Positions 1 through 6,259 of a stretch of 9,207 bases of DNA are shown piece after piece. Origin of the DNA: Cryomorphaceae bacterium (GTDB lineage Bacteria > Bacteroidota > Bacteroidia > Flavobacteriales > Schleiferiaceae). Where the stretch lies: the NCBI GenBank assembly GCA_002685435.1, contig NYXD01000075.1, forward strand, positions 19,877 through 29,083. Direction: 5' to 3'. Below the pieces are notes generated by a model. That model searched no databases, was not told where the DNA came from, and worked only from the letters and a program-made list of their open reading frames with translations. A program made the position numbers and the translations under genes. Within the stretch, counting starts at the first letter, position 1. The number at the start of each line of letters is the position of its first letter.

Positions 1-464
1 ACTACATTAGCGCCATTTCGATGCGGATAGTTTCTTAGAATCCGTTTTGAAGCGTAGAATCCAGGAAATGCTTTAAGCTCGGATTTAATCTGAGTATAGG
101 TAGATTTAGAGAGCATTTTCATGAACATGCTGCTCCGAAAATAACTGTAGTTTTTCGCCTTCTCGAGTTGCTCTCTGATTACAGAAACTTCAAGATCTAG
201 AAGACGTCCGAGAGCCGCTGTATCCAGGTCCTTAATCAAATAGGGGCTCACCATTAAATCGTATGCTGGACTATTTCCTACGAGCAGCCGGCCGTCTCTA
301 TCGTATACATATCCTCTAGGGGCATAGAGTTTTTCCGCTGCTGTAGCATTACGCTCGGCCCTTGCGGCATAGTCGTCATTGATGACTTGCACCTGAAAAA
401 GTCGATACAAGAAGAGTAAACCGACTAAAATTAGACCCAAGTAAAAAGCAATACTACGCGGCAT
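1..464 (-). CDS. mrdA: Penicillin-binding protein 2 (elongasome transpeptidase), N-terminal part, cut by window edge
   Basis: Class B penicillin-binding protein that cross-links peptidoglycan during cell elongation; it is anchored in the inner membrane and acts in the periplasm with RodA and MreBCD. I translated the frame from the ATG at 464: 154 residues are visible and the gene leaves the window still open. Residues about 5-24 form one membrane anchor. Residues 48-60 (APRGYVYDRDGRL) are the PBP dimerisation-domain signature (P-R-G-x-x-Y-D-R-x-G), and RNYP at 144-147 resembles the later R-x-Y-P motif of the pedestal domain. The catalytic transpeptidase domain (SxxK, SxN, KTG) lies outside the window, so activity cannot be judged. 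The start overlaps the end of mreD by 11 nt, suggesting translational coupling. PBP2 is preferred over PBP3/FtsI because it directly follows mreD. Family is near certain; the symbol mrdA rests on context. Confidence 0.93.
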   Translation of the reverse strand, partial: MPRSIAFYLGLILVGLLFLYRLFQVQVINDDYAARAERNATAAEKLYAPRGYVYDRDGRLLVGNSPAYDLMVSPYLIKDLDTAALGRLLDLEVSVIREQLEKAKNYSYFRSSMFMKMLSKSTYTQIKSELKAFPGFYASKRILRNYPHRNGANV

Positions 465-957
465 ATTTCTTGGAGAATAAGGCGTGAGTAATAGCGAGCA
501 AGACTAAGGTGATCAGACTAGAAACAAAAATTCTAAACACTAGCAGAACCGGGTTATCGAAGCCATAGTTCTCTGCAGTAAAGAGGACCGTGTGATGCAG
601 TAAAACCAGCACCGACGAAGTGGTCAAATAGGGTACTAATGCGAGATGCGAAACACCTTCGTTATCGTCAGATTTTCTATAACCAATCAATGCATTCTCT
701 ACCCAAGGTTTTGCTGTAACTAATACCAAACAAGCCAGAGTATGCGCTCCACCGCTCTGTTCGAAGGCGTCCATAATGCTGCCTACTGTAAAAGCTATAG
801 CGTAAAGGCCTATTCTCGTGACACCGAAAGGAAGCCAAAGGAAAAACCACAAATAGAGATACGGATTGCCGTAGACCGTTAAAGGTAAATCCTGTAGAAA
901 CCCCCATTGGACAAAAAGTACTACTACCAGCCACAATATATTTTTTACAATAGTCAT
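454..957 (-). CDS. mreD: Rod shape-determining protein MreD
   Basis: Small integral inner-membrane protein of the elongasome that works with MreC and MreB to position the cell-wall synthesis machinery. It has 167 residues, a usual length for Bacteroidota MreD. The sequence is largely hydrophobic with about five predicted membrane segments (roughly residues 4-22, 30-46, 48-64, 105-125 and 138-160). The stretch GSIMDAFEQSGGAHTLAC (about residues 58-75) matches the family pattern G-x-x-x-D followed by G-x-H-A/T-x-A. MreD sequences are poorly conserved, so the call leans on this motif, the topology and position between mreC and mrdA. The ATG overlaps the mreC stop in an ATGA arrangement (954-957) and the 3' end overlaps mrdA by 11 nt. 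No Shine-Dalgarno sequence is obvious. Confidence 0.93.
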   Translation of the reverse strand: MTIVKNILWLVVVLFVQWGFLQDLPLTVYGNPYLYLWFFLWLPFGVTRIGLYAIAFTVGSIMDAFEQSGGAHTLACLVLVTAKPWVENALIGYRKSDDNEGVSHLALVPYLTTSSVLVLLHHTVLFTAENYGFDNPVLLVFRIFVSSLITLVLLAITHALFSKKYAA

Positions 958-1745
958 AGCGCAGGTACCTGTAATGAATCTAAACTCTCCACATCTTTCA
1001 ATTTACTGATGTAGAGCCAGTCCATGTTTTTATAATCGGCACTTAATGCCACTTTCGCTGTCCATGTAAGGTCTTCATTGTTTTGAACTGCACTGATCAC
1101 AGTACCGGTCAATGTGGATGGACCCACCGAGGTTCGGGTAAAACTATACACACTATCACCAGGCATAGGCCTGTTCTCACGTTGTATATCAATCAGTGTT
1201 GCCCAGGAAGGGTCCGTGCCGTCCCAATGTAATTCTCCCAAACCCTTTCCTGAAATGCGCGCGCCAATATTCCCTTTACTATGCAACACTGGCGTAATAT
1301 GGGCGTAAGCATCACTAACTTCTACAACAGATCCTATCCAGCCGTTTGCGGTCATTGCACCCATTCCTGGCCGAATACCATCTCTGCGACCGGCATGAAC
1401 GATAATGTAATTGTTCCTTTTAGTATATGAATAGTCAACGACTCGTGCCGGTATGAAATCGTAGTCTGTAGAATTTGAAAAATGATTTGCAGAAGCCTTT
1501 GTTCCTCCAGAGCGAAGTCTTGCATTCTCGCGGGCCAATTCCTCATTGATTGCTTCGAGTCGCCAATACTGCTTCCAGCCAGATAAGCCATTGTGAACTG
1601 TGGCAGCTGCACCGAAACCCACATTGTTTAATCTATGTTCTGCAACAGGATTTTTAAGCGAATGGCGCAATAGCGCAATGAGCACGAAGACTATGAGCAA
1701 CAGAGTGCTTCGATACTTTGCCAAGAAAAGTATCAGTTGCCGCAT
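954..1745 (-). CDS. mreC: Rod shape-determining protein MreC
   Basis: Bitopic inner-membrane protein whose periplasmic part binds and activates PBP2 and links it to MreB and MreD. It has 263 residues. A short basic cytoplasmic start (MRQLILFLAKYRS) leads into one membrane segment at about 13-27. A charged, Glu/Arg/Leu-rich helix at about 57-78 (RLEAINEELARENARLRS) is the expected coiled coil. The double beta-barrel domain follows (about 95-250); visible hallmarks are PARVVDYSYTKRNNYIIVHAG, the following RDGIRPGMGAMTANGWIGSV, and GDSVYSF. The first is the typical a-V-I-x-N-S-x-x-x-x-N-Y-x-x-I-d-k-G block of Bacteroidota MreC. The ATG is 13 nt after the mreB stop, in an A/T-rich spacer without a Shine-Dalgarno sequence, and the stop overlaps the mreD start by 4 nt. 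Confidence 0.96.
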   Translation of the reverse strand: MRQLILFLAKYRSTLLLIVFVLIALLRHSLKNPVAEHRLNNVGFGAAATVHNGLSGWKQYWRLEAINEELARENARLRSGGTKASANHFSNSTDYDFIPARVVDYSYTKRNNYIIVHAGRRDGIRPGMGAMTANGWIGSVVEVSDAYAHITPVLHSKGNIGARISGKGLGELHWDGTDPSWATLIDIQRENRPMPGDSVYSFTRTSVGPSTLTGTVISAVQNNEDLTWTAKVALSADYKNMDWLYISKLKDVESLDSLQVPAL

Positions 1746-1758
1746 AGTAGTTTATTAT

Positions 1759-2787
1759 TTAACTTTCTAATATCGTCTTGAAGTGTTCGATGTTTTTCAA
1801 CACGATACCCGTTCCTCTTACAACAGCGCGCAAAGGATCTTCCGCTACATAAACCGGTAAGTCGGTTTTTGCCGAAATACGCTTGTCTAAACCGCGTAGC
1901 ATTGAACCGCCGCCGGCAAGATAGATTCCGCTATTGTAGATATCTGCTGCCAATTCAGGAGGCGTATTACTCAACGCTTCCATCACAGCATCTTCAACGC
2001 GCGTAATACTTTTCTCAAGGGCACGGGCCACTTCCATATGAGTAACCTGTACTTGCTTTGGCTTACCAGAGAGAAGATCGCGTCCTTGAACGGAATAAGG
2101 TTCCGGAATTTCGTCTAATTCTTCTTGAGCCGCACCGACTGCAATTTTAATATTTTCTGCGGTACGCTCGCCGACATATAAATTATGTTGAGCGCGCATG
2201 TACAGGGCAATATCGTTGGTGAATACATCACCTGCAACCTTAATACTCTTATCACAGACAATACCGCCCATAGCCAATACTGCAATTTCAGTTGTACCGC
2301 CACCGATGTCAATGATCATGTTACCTTTCGGTTCTAGAACATTCACGCCTATACCTACAGCGGCTGCCATGGGTTCGTGAATCAAGTAGACTTCTTTAGC
2401 ATTAGCTCGTTCTGCAGAGTCCTTAACCGCTCGCTTTTCGACTTCAGTGATTCCGGAGGGAATACAAACTACCATTCTTAAACTAGGCGGGAACAAACGC
2501 TTTTTAAAGGAAGGTATGCTCTTAATGAGCTCACGAATCATGTGCTCAGATGCTTCGAAATCTGCAATGACACCATCTTTCAGCGGTCTTATCGTTTTAA
2601 TGTTTTCATGCGTTTTACCGTGCATCTGTCTCGCCTCTTGCCCAACGGCAATGATCTGACCCGTACGACGGTCTTGTGCAACGATAGACGGGGAGTCAAC
2701 TACCACCTTGTCTTGATATGTGATAAGCGTATTGGCTGTACCCAAGTCAATCGCTATATCTTCTGTCATGAAACTAAACCAACCCAT
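1759..2787 (-). CDS. mreB: Rod shape-determining protein MreB (bacterial actin homologue)
   Basis: Cytoplasmic ATP-binding actin homologue that forms membrane-bound filaments orienting lateral wall synthesis. It has 342 residues, full family length. Visible actin-superfamily motifs are phosphate-1 IDLGTANTLI (13-22), CIPSGITEVEKRAV (108-121), HEPMAAAVGIG (137-147), phosphate-2 IDIGGGTTEIAVL (159-171), GERTAENIK (206-214), and the adenosine motif LAGGGSMLRGLD (290-301). The N-terminus MGWFSFMTED is short and amphipathic, as expected for direct membrane attachment. No key residue appears missing. It begins 19 nt after the purH stop and ends 13 nt before mreC, so it is most likely transcribed from the promoter ahead of purH; no separate promoter was recognised in the 19-nt gap. 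Confidence 0.98.
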   Translation of the reverse strand: MGWFSFMTEDIAIDLGTANTLITYQDKVVVDSPSIVAQDRRTGQIIAVGQEARQMHGKTHENIKTIRPLKDGVIADFEASEHMIRELIKSIPSFKKRLFPPSLRMVVCIPSGITEVEKRAVKDSAERANAKEVYLIHEPMAAAVGIGVNVLEPKGNMIIDIGGGTTEIAVLAMGGIVCDKSIKVAGDVFTNDIALYMRAQHNLYVGERTAENIKIAVGAAQEELDEIPEPYSVQGRDLLSGKPKQVQVTHMEVARALEKSITRVEDAVMEALSNTPPELAADIYNSGIYLAGGGSMLRGLDKRISAKTDLPVYVAEDPLRAVVRGTGIVLKNIEHFKTILES

Positions 2788-2806
2788 GTGCTGAAGGTAA
2801 TAAAAA

Positions 2807-4312
2807 TTAGTGTTTGAAGTGACGAATTCCGGTGGTAACCATAGTCATTCCGTTTTCATCACAATAGGTAATACTTTCTTTGTCACGAATGGAACCCCCA
2901 GGCTGAATGACACAGGTGATTCCGGCATTATCGGCGATCTCTACACAATCCGGGAATGGAAAAAATGCATCAGAAGCCATGGCAGCACCCTTAAGGTCAA
3001 ATTCAAAGCGTCCTGCCTTTTCAACCGCTTGATTCAAAGCGTCGACACGTGAAGTTTGCCCCGTTCCGCTCGCAAGTAGTTGACCGTCTTTCGCGAGGAC
3101 GATGGTATTGCTTTTTGTGTGTTTACAGACTTTAGCTGCGAAAATCATATCTGCGATTTGCTTTTCAGTTGGAACCAATTTTGTTACGGTCTCCATGTCC
3201 GCTTCAGCCTCCGTCAATGCATCTTTAGCTTGAACGAGTGTTCCATTTAAAACGGTACGGACATTAAATGCCGGTACTTCGTAATCTTTTAAAAGCAGTA
3301 ACACCCGATTTTTCTTTGAGCGTAATACCTCCAAAGCGTCGTCGTCGTATGCAGGTGCAATAAGAACTTCAAAAAACAATGAATTCATTTTCTCTGCGGT
3401 TGCCTTGTCAACCGTTCTATTCGCGGCAATAACACCGCCAAAAGCGCTTACCGGATCGCCTGCTAAAGCATCATCCCAGGCTGCTGCTAGAGTGGTACGT
3501 GTAGCTAGGCCGCACGCATTATTGTGTTTAATGATTGCGATAGTAGTGTCGTCAAACTCTCTGATGAGATTGACTGTGGCATCAATATCCAAAAGGTTAT
3601 TGTAGCTCAATGCTTTTCCATGAATCTGTTCGAGTGCATCTTCTAGATTACCGAAAAATGCGGCTTCTTGGTGCGGATTTTCCCCGTAACGCAAGGTTTG
3701 CTTTTTGCGGTTGCTCATTTTAAGATCCAGGCGATCACCTGCAAAATAGCGGTGAATGGCTGTGTCGTAATGGCTGCTTTCATCAAACGCTTGTATTGCA
3801 TAGCGGCGACGAACCTGTAATGTTGCACCCCCTTCACTTTGTAAAACAGCTAACGCATCTTCGTATTGCCCCATGTTTGAAATGATCCAGCAATCGTTGA
3901 AGTTTTTAGCAGCTGCACGGATCAACGAAATCCCCCCGATATCTATTTTATCGATGATGTCTTGTTCCGGTGCACCCGAGGCTACCGTCGCTTCAAAAGG
4001 GTAGAGGTCAACGATCACTAGGTCGAAGTAAGGAATATCAAATTCACTCATCTGCGCCTTATCACCATCGTGTGCTCTTCGTGCCAAAATTCCGCCAAAA
4101 ACTTTCGGATGTAAGGTTTTTACACGACCTCCTAAGATGGAAGGGTATGAAGTCAAATCTTCAACGCGTTCAACGGCAATGCCGCGATCTTCAATAAAGG
4201 CTTGCGTTCCACCTGTAGAATAGATTGTTGTACCCATCTCTTTTAGGGCATCAACTATAGGACCTAAGCCGTCCTTGTGAAATACAGAAATTAAGGCGTT
4301 TTGGATGCGCAT
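2807..4312 (-). CDS. purH: Bifunctional AICAR transformylase / IMP cyclohydrolase
   Basis: Catalyses the last two steps of de novo purine synthesis in the cytoplasm: formylation of AICAR with 10-formyl-tetrahydrofolate, then ring closure of FAICAR to IMP. From the ATG at 4312 it has 501 residues; the TTG one codon upstream is ignored. The N-terminal cyclohydrolase (MGS-like) domain shows YSTGGT (31-36), GGRVKTLHPK (61-70), IVDLYPFE (100-107) and DKIDIGGISLIRAAAKN (121-137). The transformylase domain shows LRYGENPHQ (207-215), SYNNLLDIDA (236-245), the catalytic Lys262-His263 pair in KHNNACGLA, GTGQTSRVDA (416-425), SDAFFPFPD (447-455), QPGGSIRD (470-477) and the conserved C-terminal GIRHFKH. 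Both active sites look intact. It is the first gene of the run into mreB, an order I recall as recurrent in Bacteroidota; a functional reason is not evident from sequence. Confidence 0.98.
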   Translation of the reverse strand: MRIQNALISVFHKDGLGPIVDALKEMGTTIYSTGGTQAFIEDRGIAVERVEDLTSYPSILGGRVKTLHPKVFGGILARRAHDGDKAQMSEFDIPYFDLVIVDLYPFEATVASGAPEQDIIDKIDIGGISLIRAAAKNFNDCWIISNMGQYEDALAVLQSEGGATLQVRRRYAIQAFDESSHYDTAIHRYFAGDRLDLKMSNRKKQTLRYGENPHQEAAFFGNLEDALEQIHGKALSYNNLLDIDATVNLIREFDDTTIAIIKHNNACGLATRTTLAAAWDDALAGDPVSAFGGVIAANRTVDKATAEKMNSLFFEVLIAPAYDDDALEVLRSKKNRVLLLLKDYEVPAFNVRTVLNGTLVQAKDALTEAEADMETVTKLVPTEKQIADMIFAAKVCKHTKSNTIVLAKDGQLLASGTGQTSRVDALNQAVEKAGRFEFDLKGAAMASDAFFPFPDCVEIADNAGITCVIQPGGSIRDKESITYCDENGMTMVTTGIRHFKH

Positions 4313-4346
4313 CAACGTGTGTGTTTTTGAAAAATAATGGAAGAAA

Positions 4347-4354
4347 CAAAAGTA
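4347..4354 (-). promoter_or_regulatory. Candidate -7 box of the purH-mre operon promoter
   Basis: Read on the minus strand these bases are TACTTTTG, a full match to the Bacteroidota sigma-ABfr -7 consensus TAnnTTTG. The box ends 34 nt ahead of the purH ATG, which would give a leader of roughly 25-30 nt. No convincing TTTG -33 element was found at the expected distance upstream, so this rests on one 8-base motif in an A/T-rich region plus its sensible position in the divergent gap. Confidence 0.4.
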
Positions 4355-4390
4355 ATGTTTTCATGCCGTGGGATTGTCTTTTTATTCTGC

Positions 4391-4398
4391 TAATTTTG
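4391..4398 (+). promoter_or_regulatory. Candidate -7 box of the ABC permease promoter
   Basis: The plus strand reads TAATTTTG here, a full match to TAnnTTTG. Transcription would start near 4403-4406, upstream of the TTG at 4417 but downstream of the ATG at 4363 and the GTG at 4321. If real, it therefore supports the shorter permease start. A TTG at 4374-4376 lies only 14 bases upstream, closer than the usual spacing, so the -33 element is unclear. Confidence 0.35.
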
Positions 4399-4416
4399 AA
4401 GGAAATCCTGACCACA

Positions 4417-5670
4417 TTGCTACTGCTATTAAGACTTATTCGAGAAAGTGTTTTGTTTGCTATTATTTCGTTGGCAGCGAATAGGTTACGCACGCTATTA
4501 TCGCTGCTGGGTATTACCATTGGCATCTTTGCGATCATCCTGGTTTATTCCATAGTAGATTCCTTAGAAAAGAATATTAGAGACAGCGTAAGCCAGTTAG
4601 GCGATAACGTCGTGTACATACAGAAATGGCCGTGGGGCGGGGGCGGTGAGTACGCTTGGTGGAAGTACCTAAATCGCCCTGTTCCGCTGAAAAATGAATC
4701 GGAACTGCTACGTAAACGCAGTAAATATGCTGAAAACATCGCTTTTGGAAGTTCTTTAAATGGGACTACAGCAAAATTTGAAAGCAATAGCACAAGTGGT
4801 ATCGAAGTGCTCGGCACAACATTTGAATACGCACAAATATGGGATTTTGAGCTTGCCCAGGGCCGTTACTTCACGGAATTAGAGATGAGTGCCGGTAGGC
4901 CTTATTGTATTATTGGGGCAGATATCGCTGAAGGGCTTTTTCCCTATCGTGAGAACTGTGTTGGTGAGCGCATCACCATTGAAGGCCAAAAACTAACGGT
5001 AATCGGGGTATTTGAAAAAGTCGGCCAGAGCCTAGTAGGTCAAAGCTATGATCGCCAAGCGCTTGTGCCTTTTACCTTTGTACGCACTGTGGTCAATACG
5101 GATCGGAACGATCAAAACCTGATTATGGTAAGCGCTAAGCAAGGTGTGCCTTTAGATCAATTAAAAGATGAGCTCACTGGAATCATGCGCTCTTTGCGTC
5201 GACTGCGTCCTGGAGCGGATGATGACTTTGCACTGAACGATCCGTCGCTCATTAAAAATCGGTTAGATTCTCTTTTTGGGGTGTTGGGTCTAGTCGGCAC
5301 AGTCATCGGAGGATTTTCCATATTGGTTGGCGGTTTTGGTATTGCCAACATCATGTTTGTGAGTGTGCGAGAGCGTACAAACGAAATCGGTATTCAAAAA
5401 GCGCTAGGAGCGAAGAACTTTATGGTTCTTTTTCAATTCCTAACCGAGAGCGTTGTGCTTTGTTTGATTGGGGGAATTATGGGCTTAATACTGGTTGCCT
5501 TAGGCGCCTATGCCGCGACAAAAGCCTTTGATTTTGAAATTGCTTTAAGCTTATCCAACGTTATTGTTGGTATTGGTTTAAGTGCATTGATTGGCTTGAT
5601 TTCAGGCTTTGTTCCAGCATGGATGGCGGCCCGCTTGAATCCGGTAGATGCTATTCGAATGAACGCTTAG
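4417..5670 (+). CDS. MacB/FtsX-type ABC transporter permease
   Basis: Inner-membrane permease subunit of a type VII (MacB-like) ABC system, a class that couples cytoplasmic ATP hydrolysis to movements in the periplasm such as export or lipoprotein handling. From TTG 4417 it has 417 residues. Layout: membrane segment at about 27-48 (LLSLLGITIGIFAIILVYSI), a MacB-type periplasmic domain at about 50-280, then an FtsX domain with three segments (about 287-315, 336-366, 378-403). The motif VRERTNEIGIQKALGAK (317-333) and the ending PAWMAARLNPVDAIR (400-414) are classical for the family. WPWGGGGEYAWWKYLNRP (71-88) is a striking aromatic/glycine run at the start of the periplasmic domain. The start is uncertain: ATG 4363 and GTG 4321 are in frame, but LLLLRLIRES fits the usual family start, AAGGAAA at about 4398-4404 lies upstream, and a -7 box lies just ahead. 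No ATPase or membrane-fusion gene is adjacent; the substrate is unknown. Confidence 0.9.
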   Translation: MLLLLRLIRESVLFAIISLAANRLRTLLSLLGITIGIFAIILVYSIVDSLEKNIRDSVSQLGDNVVYIQKWPWGGGGEYAWWKYLNRPVPLKNESELLRKRSKYAENIAFGSSLNGTTAKFESNSTSGIEVLGTTFEYAQIWDFELAQGRYFTELEMSAGRPYCIIGADIAEGLFPYRENCVGERITIEGQKLTVIGVFEKVGQSLVGQSYDRQALVPFTFVRTVVNTDRNDQNLIMVSAKQGVPLDQLKDELTGIMRSLRRLRPGADDDFALNDPSLIKNRLDSLFGVLGLVGTVIGGFSILVGGFGIANIMFVSVRERTNEIGIQKALGAKNFMVLFQFLTESVVLCLIGGIMGLILVALGAYAATKAFDFEIALSLSNVIVGIGLSALIGLISGFVPAWMAARLNPVDAIRMNA

Positions 5671-5671
5671 G

Positions 5672-6127
5672 TTACAATCGGTCGGCAATAAAATGTGCGA
5701 CCCATTCTAAAAGTTCATGGTCTTTAGCTGTAAACGGGTCGAGTTCATGAGAGTCGATATCGATCTGTCCTACCAATTTTTTTTGAGCGTAAATAGGAAC
5801 GACAATCTCACTTTTTGTAGCCAAACTGCAGGCTAGGTAATTATCTTGAGCGTGTACATCTGGGACTTCAAAGGTTGCTCCTGAGAGCGCTACTTGACCG
5901 CAGATTCCTCGTCCGTAGGGAATGCTTGTGTGGTCTGTTGCGGCTCCGACATACGCCCCCAATTCTAATTGACTTGTGCTATTGTTCATCCAATAGAGAC
6001 CGGTCCAGTTGTAGTAGGATATCTGTTGGGCCAGTATGAGTACAGTTGACTTCTGAAGAGCTTCACCACGCAGATTCGCTACTTTATGGAGTTTAGCTTT
6101 TATTTTTTCCAATTCAATAGATGTCAT
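5672..6127 (-). CDS. Small GAF-domain protein, free methionine-(R)-sulfoxide reductase-like
   Basis: Single-domain cytoplasmic GAF protein of 151 residues from ATG 6127; an in-frame TTG at 6211 would add an unlikely leader. Free methionine-R-sulfoxide reductases (E. coli MsrC/YebR type) have this fold and reduce free Met-R-sulfoxide using cysteines. Matching blocks are NWTGLYWM (40-47), YGRGICG (71-77), YLACSLATKSEIVVP (97-111) and QIDIDSHELDPFTAKD (121-136). By my alignment from memory, Cys100 matches the catalytic cysteine (E. coli Cys118), Cys76 matches Cys94, Glu107 matches Glu125 and Asp123/Asp125 match the acidic pocket pair, whereas the position of Cys84 is His66. A bona fide reductase is therefore plausible but not certain; a ligand-sensing GAF protein is the alternative. 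No output domain such as a kinase or GGDEF is present. It converges on the permease with one base between the stops. Confidence 0.85.
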   Translation of the reverse strand: MTSIELEKIKAKLHKVANLRGEALQKSTVLILAQQISYYNWTGLYWMNNSTSQLELGAYVGAATDHTSIPYGRGICGQVALSGATFEVPDVHAQDNYLACSLATKSEIVVPIYAQKKLVGQIDIDSHELDPFTAKDHELLEWVAHFIADRL

Positions 6128-6259
6128 AACAGCAATATTGTTGATAGAATAGCCGGATAATTGAGTAAACGTAGCACGGTTATTGCCTTTCAAGTGCGAA
6201 ATTAGCAACAAATTGCGTCTAACTGTTGTTAGTGTGGATATTAATTGAAAAACCTAAAC
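6128..6259. promoter_or_regulatory. Divergent intergenic region between the GAF gene and the T9SS cargo gene
   Basis: This 132-bp A/T-rich gap must hold the promoters of both diverging genes. For the minus-strand GAF gene, bases 6166-6173 read TACGTTTA on that strand, a 7-of-8 match to TAnnTTTG, with CTTG (6191-6194) 17 bases upstream and the ATG 38 bases downstream. For the plus strand no full TAnnTTTG match was found. A perfect 5-bp inverted repeat with a 4-nt centre, CTAAC-TGTT-GTTAG, sits at 6219-6232, 27 bp before the cargo ATG. Boxes are suggestive only. Confidence 0.35.

Noticed and set aside
2542..2817. 91-codon plus-strand open frame antisense to mreB
   Set aside because: Covers the highly conserved mreB 5' half on the opposite strand; composition is explained by mreB.
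4321..4416. N-terminal extension of the permease from GTG 4321 or ATG 4363
   Set aside because: The extra residues do not resemble the family, which starts around LLLLRLIRES; a promoter-like box lies inside the extension. ATG 4363 remains possible.
4251..4538. Minus-strand open frame crossing the purH start and the permease start
   Set aside because: Overlaps the start of purH in another frame and is antisense to the permease; the translation shows no domain and it would occupy the divergent promoter region.
6128..6211. 28-residue N-terminal extension of the GAF protein from TTG 6211
   Set aside because: ATG 6127 gives the normal length of small fRMsr-like GAF proteins, and the extension would consume the divergent promoter region.
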